Assembly: GCF_003997935.1 (NCBI RefSeq)
Contig: NZ_RZQL01000047.1
Coordinates: 1-32,502, forward strand
DNA length: 32,502 nt
From: Mesorhizobium sp. M7A.F.Ca.US.006.01.1.1
GTDB taxonomy: Bacteria; Pseudomonadota; Alphaproteobacteria; Rhizobiales; Rhizobiaceae
Direction of reading: 5' to 3'
Part shown: piece after piece, positions 24,689 through 31,239 of the stretch
Numbering within the stretch: position 1 is the first letter of the stretch
Layout of the letters: each line of letters starts with the position of its first letter
Notes under the pieces: generated by a model
The model's database searches: none
The model's input: the letters and a program-made list of their open reading frames with translations, nothing else
Told to the model about the DNA's origin: nothing
Translations under genes and position numbers: made by a program

Positions 24689-25006
24689 CTACTGCAGGGT
24701 GGCCGGACCAGGCCTGTCGCGTTGGGCGATGACGTGCTCGCCATCTTCGCCACCGACCCCATCCACGAACAGACCAGCCACGCCATCGAAATTGGTGAGC
24801 CCGTCGAATTCAATTGCGGCGCCAATCAGCTGGGCTGCCTGGAACACAAGGTATTCGACGTCCTCGAGGGCGACGTTTTCGGCCAGATTCCTGACCCTTA
24901 CATGCTCCGCCACCGCCGTGATGCTGACGATGCCGGTCTTCCTGAAGGCGATCTGGACCGCTGAACGGACGTCATCGCGTAGACGCGCCGAGTAATCATA
25001 CCGCAT
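24689..25006 (-). CDS. Hypothetical protein, rhizobial type
   Basis: A 105-residue protein. The start at 25006 has a strong GGGAGG 6 nt upstream. The N-terminal half (MRYDYSARLRDDVRSAVQIA, then FRKTGIVSITAVAEHVRVRN) looks helical with a possible DNA-binding-like helix pair, but no known motif is certain. The C-terminal half is acidic and glycine-rich. No signal or membrane segment. Convergent with the NmrA-like gene, 104 bp away; its upstream region is the AT-rich stretch at 25.0-25.3 kb. Confidence 0.65.
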   Translation of the reverse strand: MRYDYSARLRDDVRSAVQIAFRKTGIVSITAVAEHVRVRNLAENVALEDVEYLVFQAAQLIGAAIEFDGLTNFDGVAGLFVDGVGGEDGEHVIAQRDRPGPATLQ

Positions 25007-25017
25007 CGAAACCTCCC

Positions 25018-25287
25018 AAAAGGAACGGTTTTCTGTTCAGATTGGACAATGCGGCAGGGGCTTCGCCCTGGCAAGTCACTAATTAAATAATACCCAAATA
25101 AATCAAACAGTTAGCATAGTTATGCAAATGTGTTCCTTACGCCGAATAGGCATCAGGCTCATCATGAACATGAGCAGCTATCCACTCATCCCGAGGTCTT
25201 GACGCGCTAGGAGCGGTTTCCTAATTATGAGGTAAGTGAGTTGAATACTCATTCGACGTATTCGTGGTCCTGAACAAGGGAAGCGCG
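25018..25287. other. AT-rich intergenic region with an inverted repeat
   Basis: This 270-bp gap is much richer in A+T than its surroundings, especially 25078-25135 (AATTAAATAATACCCAAATA and similar). It holds no open frame that I can support. GAATAC (25243-25248) and GTATTC (25258-25263) form a perfect 6-bp inverted repeat 25 bp before the ribbon-helix-helix gene, a likely self-operator. The base composition suggests a regulatory region or a remnant of acquired DNA. Confidence 0.6.
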
Positions 25288-25530
25288 ATGACTGAACTGG
25301 AACGCCCGGAACGGTTGCAGATCATGCTGACGTCAGACGAACTGGCGGCGCTGGAAAACTGGCGCTTCGACAAGCGCATGCCGAGCCGTTCGGCCGCCGT
25401 CAGGGAATTGCTGCGGCGCGGGCTTGCCTCGGATGGCTTCCTGACGGCGGAACAAGGGGCGAAGTCGCAAGACTTCGGCATCCTGCCAACCGCCGGCGGC
25501 AACGGCATTTCCGACGGCGGCAAGGAATAG
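25288..25530 (+). CDS. Ribbon-helix-helix (CopG-like) DNA-binding protein
   Basis: An 80-residue protein. ERLQIMLTSDELAALENWRF gives the beta strand and first helix, and MPSRSAAVRELLRRGL the second helix of the RHH fold (about residues 8-46). A flexible Gly-rich tail follows. Such proteins act as dimers and repress their own promoter or a toxin operon; no toxin gene is next to it, so an antitoxin role is not supported. The ATG at 25288 has AAGGGAAG upstream. The inverted repeat at 25243-25263 is a plausible operator. Confidence 0.82.
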   Translation: MTELERPERLQIMLTSDELAALENWRFDKRMPSRSAAVRELLRRGLASDGFLTAEQGAKSQDFGILPTAGGNGISDGGKE

Positions 25531-25610
25531 AGGCGCGTGAGCCGCCTTGGGCCCTCCGGGCGGCGGTTGCCGCGAAGCGCCGGCTGGCGTAGCGGACGAG
25601 AACTCTCGAT

Positions 25611-25817
25611 TCAGAGGATGTTGGTCGTCACTTCGACGACGATCGCAGCACCTTCCAGGCTGCCATTGGTGACGTGCACGACGCGCGATACCCGCAAATC
25701 CTGCGTGGTTCCGTCGATCGACAGCGCAACGCTTTCGCCGATCCGGGGAACCGCCTGGAAAACGGCGTCGGTGGCCTCCGGCCGGTTGTCGATCGATATG
25801 CGGCAATTGACGGTCAT
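25611..25817 (-). CDS. Small hypothetical protein
   Basis: A 68-residue protein from the ATG at 25817, with AGGAGA 5-6 nt upstream. The sequence MTVNCRISIDNRPEATDAVF then PRIGESVALSIDGTTQDLRV is likely all beta (short strands separated by turns), resembling small phage-tail or PilZ-like barrels only in outline. There is no signal peptide or membrane segment. I do not know its function. A weak EcfG-like sequence lies about 90 bp upstream. Confidence 0.65.
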   Translation of the reverse strand: MTVNCRISIDNRPEATDAVFQAVPRIGESVALSIDGTTQDLRVSRVVHVTNGSLEGAAIVVEVTTNIL

Positions 25818-25907
25818 GAGATGTCTCCTGTGTCGGCCCGGTGGTCAACGCAGGGTCCGCGAAATGGTTTCAGGAGCCGGATGCAACTTAACGGCGCCCG
25901 GATCCGT

Positions 25908-25932
25908 AAAGCAGTCATTGCTCCATCGTTCC
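25908..25932 (-). promoter_or_regulatory. Weak EcfG-like promoter for the gene at 25817
   Basis: GGAAC (25932-25928), a 16-bp spacer, and CTTT (25911-25908) on the minus strand. One -10 base differs from CGTT, and it lies about 90 bp upstream of the start, so this is a low-confidence match. Confidence 0.3.
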
Positions 25933-26013
25933 TCGTAACGGAGCAACAGGGCTCGCTGGGGACGGCGCTGGGGCTGCCCCGGCGAGCTTGCTTCGCTTTG
26001 CCCGGGGGCTGCG

Positions 26014-26199
26014 TCACCGAGGCATGGAGACGAGTTTCGGGGTCCGCAATTCTCCGGCCATCCTTGCCGCCTGGAAAATTGTCATCAAAACCAGGATGGG
26101 CTCGCCCTCGGTCGGGTTGATGGTCAGGACGACGCGGCCAAGCTCGTCGCTCATGCCGCAAGACCAATCCTTGACGGCCATCACTTTTCTCGCGGCCAT
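26014..26199 (-). CDS. Small hypothetical protein
   Basis: A 61-residue protein starting at 26199 behind AGGAG (about 8 nt). The sequence WSCGMSDELGRVVLTINPTE then GEPILVLMTIFQAARM suggests two or three strands and a helix. No membrane segment, signal or known motif. It lies in a run of very small genes on the minus strand between 25.6 and 26.4 kb. The product may be a small soluble regulator or a decayed gene. Confidence 0.5.
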   Translation of the reverse strand: MAARKVMAVKDWSCGMSDELGRVVLTINPTEGEPILVLMTIFQAARMAGELRTPKLVSMPR

Positions 26200-26229
26200 A
26201 GGCCTTCTCCTACGGGAGTTCCCTGCAGG

Positions 26230-26379
26230 CTACGCCGTCTGGAGTTGGTCGACAGAACCTTCGCCTGACATTGCAACCAGCCGAAATGCGGCAAATGCGG
26301 CCAATATTATGAAAACCGCCGTGACGTTCAGGGACATCGTCGATGCAAGGACGCCCCCATCAAAACAACTCAGTTCCAT
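26230..26379 (-). CDS. Putative small membrane protein
   Basis: A 49-residue frame from the ATG at 26379, with AAGGGA about 10 nt upstream. MSLNVTAVFIILAAFAAFRL is a clear single membrane helix (about residues 15-36), followed by a short acidic tail. An upstream in-frame start at 26442 has no ribosome site. Small single-span proteins are common in stress regulons; here no stress-type promoter is seen. Real coding status is uncertain. Confidence 0.4.
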   Translation of the reverse strand: MELSCFDGGVLASTMSLNVTAVFIILAAFAAFRLVAMSGEGSVDQLQTA

Positions 26380-26514
26380 GGCGCTGCATCCCTTCAAGCC
26401 ACTGACGGCCCGGATGATGATCCTGCTTGAGACGAAATACAAGCGTTCGCTAATACGCTGACGCCGGCTGGCCAGCCCTGCGCGCCGCTTTTGAACAGCC
26501 GAGCGCCTGGTTGC

Positions 26515-26588
26515 TGGTTCCCGCTCAAGGGCTCGAACCTCGATTCACGCCTTCAAAGGGCGCTGTCCTACCATTAGACGAAGCGGGA
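26515..26588 (-). tRNA. tRNA-Gln (anticodon TTG), CCA encoded
   Basis: On the minus strand a full 74-nt cloverleaf is seen. The acceptor stem is TCCCGCT with AGCGGGA, discriminator A and encoded CCA. The D arm is GTC/GAC, the anticodon stem GCGCC/GGCGT with loop CTTTGAA (anticodon TTG), and the T arm CGAGG/CCTTG with loop TTCGAGC. The body looks like tRNA-Glu(TTC) of alphaproteobacteria more than the usual tRNA-Gln, but the first pair T1-A72 is the feature that GatCAB needs on tRNA-Gln. It probably serves CAA and CAG codons through the transamidation route. Confidence 0.9.
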
Positions 26589-26672
26589 AAATGCACGTTG
26601 CGCCCCACCCCTAGCCGGTTCGCGCGCCGGGATCAACGCACTGCGGCGGCAAAGCCGATTGGAAGCGCGGTA

Positions 26673-26966
26673 TCAGTCCGGAAAGTTGGTGACAGGTTCC
26701 TCGCAGCGGTAGACCGGGCAACTGCCGTCACGGGTCGGGACATAGGCCGACATCGGCACCTCCGGCCAGTCGCATTCGTTGCCGAACTGCCTGACATAGC
26801 GGTCATAAGTGTTGGGGCCGGTGGTCAGCACCACGGCATGGCGGCTTTGGAGCAATTGCCGGAGTTCGTCGCAACTCATCGTGCGGGTGTCGGGCCTGGC
26901 TTCGGCGAGGCCGGTCGCGGCCAGCAGGATCGCTGCCGTCATCAAGGCAATTCGGCGCATCGGCAT
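26673..26966 (-). CDS. Small secreted protein with an EcfG-type promoter
   Basis: A 97-residue protein. MPMRRIALMTAAILLAATGL and the AEA cleavage site form a signal peptide (about 1-23). The mature part has MSCDELRQLLQSRHAVVLTT then YDRYVRQFGNECDWP and DGSCPVYRCEEP; four cysteines are probably paired in the periplasm. The start at 26966 has GAGGGAA about 6 nt upstream. The stress-type promoter ends 32 bp before it. I do not recognise the domain. The position beside a tRNA gene and stress genes suggests a cell-envelope stress role, which is inference. Confidence 0.78.
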   Translation of the reverse strand: MPMRRIALMTAAILLAATGLAEARPDTRTMSCDELRQLLQSRHAVVLTTGPNTYDRYVRQFGNECDWPEVPMSAYVPTRDGSCPVYRCEEPVTNFPD

Positions 26967-26997
26967 GGCTGTTCCCTCGAATGGATGTATCGGCCGA

Positions 26998-27022
26998 AAC
27001 TCGCATCCCGGCGGGTGGTTCC
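26998..27022 (-). promoter_or_regulatory. EcfG/RpoE2-type promoter of the secreted protein gene
   Basis: GGAAC (27022-27018), 16 bp, and AGTT (27001-26998) on the minus strand match GGAAC-N16-xGTT. The predicted transcript start near 26991 gives a 25-nt leader containing the ribosome site. Confidence 0.6.
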
Positions 27023-27083
27023 GCAACCGCCGGCTGGCCGTCTGTGGCGGCGCAACCAAATGGTCCGTCGTGCATTGCTGGGG

Positions 27084-27374
27084 ATGGATGGCAGGAAGCC
27101 CTACGAAACCCCGCAATGGCGGCCCGGAAACGGCGATCGCGAGGCCATGTGCTGTTCTTTCTGCGGCGGGCGCGACCACAGCTATGAGGAATGTCCGCAA
27201 AGGGAGCCTTCGGCCGATCCAGTGCCAGTTGCTCCGCCTGACGACCTTGGCGCTGAGGAAACAGGCCCGCGGGACGGTAAGGGCGAAGCGGTCACCGGCT
27301 TGCCGCGGCTCGACGAGATCGGCGTCTACGGCCGCCGAGGCATTGCCGGGACGGACGACCGGGTACCATCGTGA
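27084..27374 (+). CDS. Zinc-knuckle (CCHC) small protein
   Basis: A 96-residue protein from the ATG at 27084; an internal ATG at 27147 and an upstream ATG at 27060 are alternatives, and none has a strong ribosome site. Residues 24-37 read CSFCGGRDHSYEEC, an exact C-x2-C-x4-H-x4-C zinc knuckle as in retroviral nucleocapsid and some RNA-binding proteins, rare in bacteria. The remainder is acidic, Pro- and Gly-rich (REPSADPVPVAPPDDLGAEE), probably disordered. Binding of a single-stranded RNA or DNA is possible. It is divergent from the secreted protein and about 140 bp before the histidine kinase gene. Confidence 0.6.
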   Translation: MDGRKPYETPQWRPGNGDREAMCCSFCGGRDHSYEECPQREPSADPVPVAPPDDLGAEETGPRDGKGEAVTGLPRLDEIGVYGRRGIAGTDDRVPS

Positions 27375-27516
27375 AAAGCCCGTCCGCGACCGCAAATGCG
27401 GAATGTTGCGCACCGACTGCAACCAAAATGCCCGGTCAGGCATTGCTGGCACGAGGGGAAATCCTCACGCAGCCCGGACTCTGGCGGGACGCGGCAAGGT
27501 GGGGCCAGACGGGGCA

Positions 27517-28584
27517 ATGACAGAATTGGCAAGCATCGACAGCCTGCTCGAAATCACTGCCCACGCTCGGCTGGCGGCGATTGTCGATTCATCCTTCGAC
27601 GCCATCGTCAGCAAGGATCTGAACAGCATCATCACCAGTTGGAACGCGGCGGCGCAACGCATGTTCGGCTACACCGCCGAAGAGGCCGTCGGCCGGTCCG
27701 TGCTCATGCTCATCCCCGATCATCTCAAGGATGAGGAGACCGACATCATCAGCCGGGTTCGCAAGGGCGAACTGCTGGCCAGCTATGAGACGATCCGCCG
27801 ACGCAAGGATGGCGGCCTCATCGCCGTGTCGCTGACCATTTCGCCGATCAGGAACACGTCCGGCGAGATCATCGGCGCCTCGAAGATCGCCCGCGACATC
27901 ACCGCCAGCAAGGAGAGCGAGCGCCGGATCCGGCTTTTGCTCCGCGAGGTGAACCATCGCGTCAAGAACCAGTTCGCGGTGATCCTCTCGATGATCCGGG
28001 AGACCAGCAAACGCTCGACCGATCCGCGTGAATTCGAGGAGTTGATCCGCTCCCGCATCATGGCCCTGTCGCGGTCGCACGATCTGCTGGTGAACTCGGA
28101 ATGGGCCGGCGCCAGCCTCTTCGACCTCGCCCAGGAGCAGCTCAAGCCGTTCGGCCACGAGGCGCGGGTATCGCTCTCCGGGCCGCTTTTGACCCTGCAG
28201 CCGAACGCCGTGCAGAATCTCGGCATGGCATTTCATGAGCTCGGCACCAACTCTTCCAAATATGGCGCGCTGGCGAGCGAGGCCGGGCGGCTGGAGATCA
28301 CCTGGCGGATCGTCGAAGGCGTTTCGGGCAAGCGGGAAATCCATCTGCTCTGGGACGAGACGATGCCGGTGCGTGAAGGAGAGCGGCCCGGGGGGCGGCA
28401 AGACGAAACCGTGCGCAAGGGTTTCGGCACCGTCGTCCTGCAGCGGGTCGCGCCGCAATCGCTGAACGGCCTGGCGGTGCTGGATCGCAGCCCGGGCCAT
28501 CTCAGCTGGTCCCTGACGGCGCCGCTGGATTCGATCATCGTCCCGCAGCTCGGCGCCGACCTGCCTGAAACCGAAACGTCCTGA
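27517..28584 (+). CDS. PAS-domain sensor histidine kinase of the HWE family
   Basis: A 355-residue soluble kinase. A PAS sensor spans about 14-130 (SFDAIVSKDLNSIITSWNAA, FGYTAEEAVGRSV). The phospho-acceptor His147 is in REVNHRVKNQFAVIL, and the HWE ATPase domain has the N-box HELGTNSSKYGAL (240-252) and ITWRIVEG with the family Trp. No membrane segment is seen, so the signal is cytosolic. HWE/HisKA2 kinases often control the PhyR-EcfG general stress response in Alphaproteobacteria. No response regulator gene is adjacent, so the partner is elsewhere. The start at 27517 has a weak ribosome site; a GTG at 27499 is possible. Confidence 0.92.
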   Translation: MTELASIDSLLEITAHARLAAIVDSSFDAIVSKDLNSIITSWNAAAQRMFGYTAEEAVGRSVLMLIPDHLKDEETDIISRVRKGELLASYETIRRRKDGGLIAVSLTISPIRNTSGEIIGASKIARDITASKESERRIRLLLREVNHRVKNQFAVILSMIRETSKRSTDPREFEELIRSRIMALSRSHDLLVNSEWAGASLFDLAQEQLKPFGHEARVSLSGPLLTLQPNAVQNLGMAFHELGTNSSKYGALASEAGRLEITWRIVEGVSGKREIHLLWDETMPVREGERPGGRQDETVRKGFGTVVLQRVAPQSLNGLAVLDRSPGHLSWSLTAPLDSIIVPQLGADLPETETS

Positions 28585-28668
28585 GCCCTCGAGGGTCGTT
28601 CCATCAACACCCCGACAGATGCGATTTCAAAAACGGCTGGATCCTTGCCGCATCTGGCGGTGGATTCA

Positions 28669-28693
28669 GGAACCGTGACCCGGCGGCCGCGTT
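28669..28693 (+). promoter_or_regulatory. EcfG/RpoE2-type promoter of the MgtC-family gene
   Basis: GGAAC (28669-28673), exactly 16 bp, and CGTT (28690-28693): a full match to the alphaproteobacterial general stress response consensus. The transcript start would lie near 28700, with GGAGGGG before the ATG at 28722. Confidence 0.75.
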
Positions 28694-28721
28694 GTGGCGT
28701 CAAGCTTTCGGAGGGGACATC

Positions 28722-29270
28722 ATGGAACAGCTCGTCGAGGAATTCGGCCATTCCACCTACACCTCGTTTCCGGTCATCGCAGCAAGGCTGTTGCTGGCGA
28801 CGCTCTACGGCGCGGTCATCGGTTTCGAGCGCGAATGGCGTAATCGCCCGGCCGGGCTTCGCACGCACATTCTCGTCTGCGTCGCCGCCGCCACCTTCGG
28901 CATCCTGACGATCGAGATCGTGCATGCGCCCATGTTCGCGCAGGAAGCCGTCAAGGTCGATCCGATCCGGGTGGTCGAGGCGGTGACCGCCGGCGTCGCT
29001 TTCCTCGCCGCCGGCTCGATCATGTTTTCGCGCGGCGAGGTGCATGGGCTGACGACCGGCGCTGGCATGTGGCTGGCTGGCGCGATCGGCGTCGCCTGCG
29101 GCCTTGGTCTTTGGCAAGTGGCCGGGTTCGGCACGCTGATCGTGCTGGTCGTTGCCGGCTTCCTGCACCGGTTCGAACGCGGACCCGGCCTTGCCGCCGG
29201 TGATGAAGGCAGCCAGGCAAAGGCGCAGAAGGAGGCGGCTTCGGCCCCATCAAGGGGAGGGCGTAGGTAA
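28722..29270 (+). CDS. MgtC/SapB-family inner-membrane protein
   Basis: A 182-residue protein with four predicted membrane segments: VIAARLLLATLYGAVIGF, HILVCVAAATFGILTIEI, VEAVTAGVAFLAAGSIMF and WLAGAIGVACGLGLW with TLIVLVVAGFL. The MgtC signature GFEREWRNRPAGLRTH is at about 35-50. Members of the family act in magnesium-limited growth, acid survival and F1F0-ATPase modulation in pathogens. The family includes simple SapB-type forms such as this one, without the ACT-like C-terminal domain. The tail is basic and Ala/Lys-rich. GGAGGGG lies upstream of the ATG. It is convergent with the dehalogenase-like gene (21-bp overlap) and probably stress-regulated. Confidence 0.92.
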   Translation: MEQLVEEFGHSTYTSFPVIAARLLLATLYGAVIGFEREWRNRPAGLRTHILVCVAAATFGILTIEIVHAPMFAQEAVKVDPIRVVEAVTAGVAFLAAGSIMFSRGEVHGLTTGAGMWLAGAIGVACGLGLWQVAGFGTLIVLVVAGFLHRFERGPGLAAGDEGSQAKAQKEAASAPSRGGRR

Positions 29271-30188
29271 TTCCGATCGCCCGGAGAGGCCGTGACTGGT
29301 TTCACCGAAGAAGCCGGCCAGCAGGTCGGCCGTCCGCGCCGGGTTCTCCTCGGGAAAGAAGTGTCCGCCCGGCATCGCCTGGCCGCGCACATCGTCGGCC
29401 CAGCCGCGCCACAGCGCCAGCGGCCCGCCTTCGCCGGCATACCAATCCGCCAACGCGCCCTGGCCGCTCCATAGCGCCAGCAGCGGGCAGCGGATGCGCC
29501 GGCCGGCTGCCTTGTCGGCATGGTCGTGCCCGCGGTCGAGCGTGGCGGCCGCCCGATATTCCTCGCAGATGGCATGGGCGTGAGCAGGCGCGCGCAAGGC
29601 ATCGACATAGGCCTGACGCACTTCGGCTGGAAACGCCGATGGCGACGAGCCCCAGCCGTCGAGCGCATTGTCGACGATCGCCTCGGCGGCGCCGGACAGG
29701 ATCTTTTCCGGCAATGGCTCGGGCTGCGCCAGCAGCGACCATGGCCAATAGCCCAGCGCCAGCCTGGCGTCGGCCCGGCCCCAGGCATCGGCGGTCGGCA
29801 CGATGTCGAGAACGGCGAGCCTGTCGATGCTGCCCGGATGGTCGAGCGCCATGCGGTAGGCGACACGCCCGCCGCGATCATGGCCGGCGACCATGAAGCT
29901 GCTGAAACCCAGCTTCTCCATCATCCTCGCCAAATCGTCCGCCATGGTGCGCTTGGCATAGGGTGCGTGGTCCGGAGTGGACGCCGGACAGGAGCTGCCG
30001 CCATAGCCGCGCAAGTCGGCGCAGACGACGCTGAACCGGCTGGCCAGAGCGGGCGCGATGTCGCGCCACATCAGATGCGTCTGCGGAAAGCCATGCAGCA
30101 ACAGCAATGGCGGCCCGCCACCGGCACGCAGGCAGAATATGCCGGCATCGCCGGTGTCGATTTCCGCGCCTTGAAAACCTTCGAACAT
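29250..30188 (-). CDS. Alpha/beta hydrolase, haloacetate dehalogenase-like
   Basis: A 312-residue hydrolase. LLLLHGFPQTHLMW (28-41) is the oxyanion region, and GHDRGGR (102-108) carries the nucleophile Asp104 and the Arg pair (105, 108) that bind the carboxylate. Acid Asp128 is in LDIVPT and base His276 in GGHFFPEE. This is the fluoroacetate-dehalogenase layout (compare RPA1163). Of the three fluoride-binding residues, Trp150 and Tyr211 are kept, but Pro149 stands where His is expected (YWPW). Another haloacid or ester may be the substrate. GGAGG lies before the ATG at 30188. Divergent from the proline-rich protein gene. Confidence 0.9.
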   Translation of the reverse strand: MFEGFQGAEIDTGDAGIFCLRAGGGPPLLLLHGFPQTHLMWRDIAPALASRFSVVCADLRGYGGSSCPASTPDHAPYAKRTMADDLARMMEKLGFSSFMVAGHDRGGRVAYRMALDHPGSIDRLAVLDIVPTADAWGRADARLALGYWPWSLLAQPEPLPEKILSGAAEAIVDNALDGWGSSPSAFPAEVRQAYVDALRAPAHAHAICEEYRAAATLDRGHDHADKAAGRRIRCPLLALWSGQGALADWYAGEGGPLALWRGWADDVRGQAMPGGHFFPEENPARTADLLAGFFGETSHGLSGRSELPTPSP

Positions 30189-30335
30189 GATCGCCTCCGG
30201 CACGCGCAACGGCCGGCAAACGGGTTTGGTTGCAATGCCGCCCGGCGAGGCGCCCAACCTTTTTCGTCGACAGGCGTTGTCCCCGTGAAGGGAAGGTCGC
30301 CGCGGGCGACCCGTGAAAGAAAGAAGGAGGCAGTG

Positions 30336-30644
30336 ATGAGAACTCTCGCCATCATGCCATTCGGCCTTATGCTGGCGCTGGCAGTGCCGGCCGCGGCCCA
30401 GCAGCAGAACGACAGCCAGGCGCCGCAGGCCGACAAATGCAGGGCTCAGACCGGGCAAGGGGCAAAACAGCAGCCTGGACAGCAGGCCGATGACGGCAAT
30501 TTGACCGCGAAGCTCAACGATTGCGGCGGCGTGCTGAAACCGCCCCCGACGGGCGACCAGGGCATGGCGGCGCCGGCCCCCGACGAAGGTAAGACGCCGG
30601 TGATCAAGCCGGGCGAAGTGCCGCCCCAGCCGCCGAAGCAATAA
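30336..30644 (+). CDS. Small secreted Gln/Pro-rich protein
   Basis: A 102-residue protein. Residues 1-24 are a signal peptide (MRTLAIMPFGLMLALAVPAA ending AA), and the mature part is rich in Gln, Pro and Asp (QGAKQQPGQQADDGNLTAKL). Two cysteines (KCRAQ, DCGG) frame the middle. The low-complexity C-terminus (PPQPPKQ) looks disordered. AAGGAGG lies 5 nt before the ATG at 30336. No domain is recognised. It is divergent from the dehalogenase-like gene and just upstream of the stress promoter at 30679. Confidence 0.72.
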   Translation: MRTLAIMPFGLMLALAVPAAAQQQNDSQAPQADKCRAQTGQGAKQQPGQQADDGNLTAKLNDCGGVLKPPPTGDQGMAAPAPDEGKTPVIKPGEVPPQPPKQ

Positions 30645-30678
30645 ACGCCGGCTCGCTGGTATTGTCGCGCAAGCTAAT

Positions 30679-30703
30679 GGAACCCCGTTGTCTCAGGAGC
30701 GTT
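30679..30703 (+). promoter_or_regulatory. EcfG/RpoE2-type promoter of the small membrane protein
   Basis: GGAAC (30679-30683), exactly 16 bp, and CGTT (30700-30703) are a full consensus match. The transcript would start near 30710, with GGAGA 7 nt before the GTG at 30736. Confidence 0.75.
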
Positions 30704-30735
30704 TCTCTCACGACTTGGAATTCGGAGAGATTATC

Positions 30736-30870
30736 GTGAGAGATATTGCGACAACGGCCACGTTACTTGCCTCGATTGCCATCGTGATTGCCTTGATTTT
30801 GCTTGCGCCGAAGAGTTTTGGCTTCGAAACCTCGCACCCGATCGTACAGGGCGAGCTTCCGGCGGAATAA
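30736..30870 (+). CDS. Small single-span membrane protein
   Basis: A 44-residue protein from a GTG at 30736 with GGAGA about 7 nt upstream. It has one membrane helix (TTATLLASIAIVIALILLAP, about 7-26) and a short C-terminal tail ending GELPAE. An earlier TTG at 30688 would start ahead of the predicted transcript start and is rejected. Its full-consensus stress promoter makes it a candidate stress-induced membrane peptide. A tandem 22-bp repeat begins at its stop codon. Confidence 0.65.
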   Translation: MRDIATTATLLASIAIVIALILLAPKSFGFETSHPIVQGELPAE

Positions 30871-30907
30871 TCGGATCGATTGTTCGGAATAATCGGATCA
30901 ATCATTC
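30864..30907. repeat. Two tandem 22-bp direct repeats
   Basis: Copies at 30864-30885 and 30886-30907 both begin GGAATAATCGGATC and end TTC, differing at three positions. A degenerate third copy (GGAGTGATCAGGA) may follow. The stop codon of the small membrane protein is in the first copy. There are too few copies for an origin or CRISPR array; a protein-binding site or a recent slippage duplication is possible. Confidence 0.7.
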
Positions 30908-30979
30908 GGAGTGATCAGGACGGATTTGCACGAAGCAGGCGAGGCACGAGCCCCCGCCTGTTTCTCTTTATGGAAACCG

Positions 30980-31225
30980 CTATCGCACCAGGACGCCTGC
31001 GTGGCTGCAGAGCGCTGCGAAGGCTTCCTGCGCCTCGGCGGCGCCTGTCTTGGTTTCCAACGCGGCTTCGACCTTCTCGCGCGCCGTCTGGTAGAACGGG
31101 CCGCGCTTGGCCTGCGGCCAGTCGATCAGGATTTCGCTGGCATCCTTGAGCGTGGCGACGTCGCGGATCGTGTCCGACCCATGCGGCTTGATCCGCATCG
31201 GCGTGGGCAGAATGAGCTCGGACAT
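30980..31225 (-). CDS. DUF982 domain protein, second gene of tandem pair
   Basis: An 81-residue protein that matches the DUF982 pattern: MRIKPHGSDTIRDVATLKDA, SEILIDWPQAKRGPFYQTAR and EAFAALCSHAGVLV near the end. The ATG at 31225 is 14 bp after the stop of the upstream DUF982 gene, so the two are one transcript under the promoter at 31534-31558. Function of the family is unknown; it is largely confined to Rhizobiales. Sequence differs clearly from the other copy, so it is an old rather than a recent duplication. Confidence 0.88.
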   Translation of the reverse strand: MSELILPTPMRIKPHGSDTIRDVATLKDASEILIDWPQAKRGPFYQTAREKVEAALETKTGAAEAQEAFAALCSHAGVLVR

Positions 31226-31239
31226 GGCCCCTGTTCCCA

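Noticed and set aside
25022..25046. GGAAC on the plus strand in the AT-rich gap
   Set aside because: No GTT at the 16-17 bp spacing, so it is not a stress promoter.
25288..25817. Toxin-antitoxin pair from the RHH protein and its neighbour
   Set aside because: The neighbour at 25611-25817 is on the other strand and shows no toxin fold or motif.
26809..27516. N-terminal extension of the histidine kinase frame
   Set aside because: The sequence before 27517 has no domain, crosses the secreted protein and zinc-knuckle genes and has no ribosome site.
30864..30920. CRISPR array or iteron origin
   Set aside because: Only two full tandem copies without spacers, and no cas or replication gene nearby.
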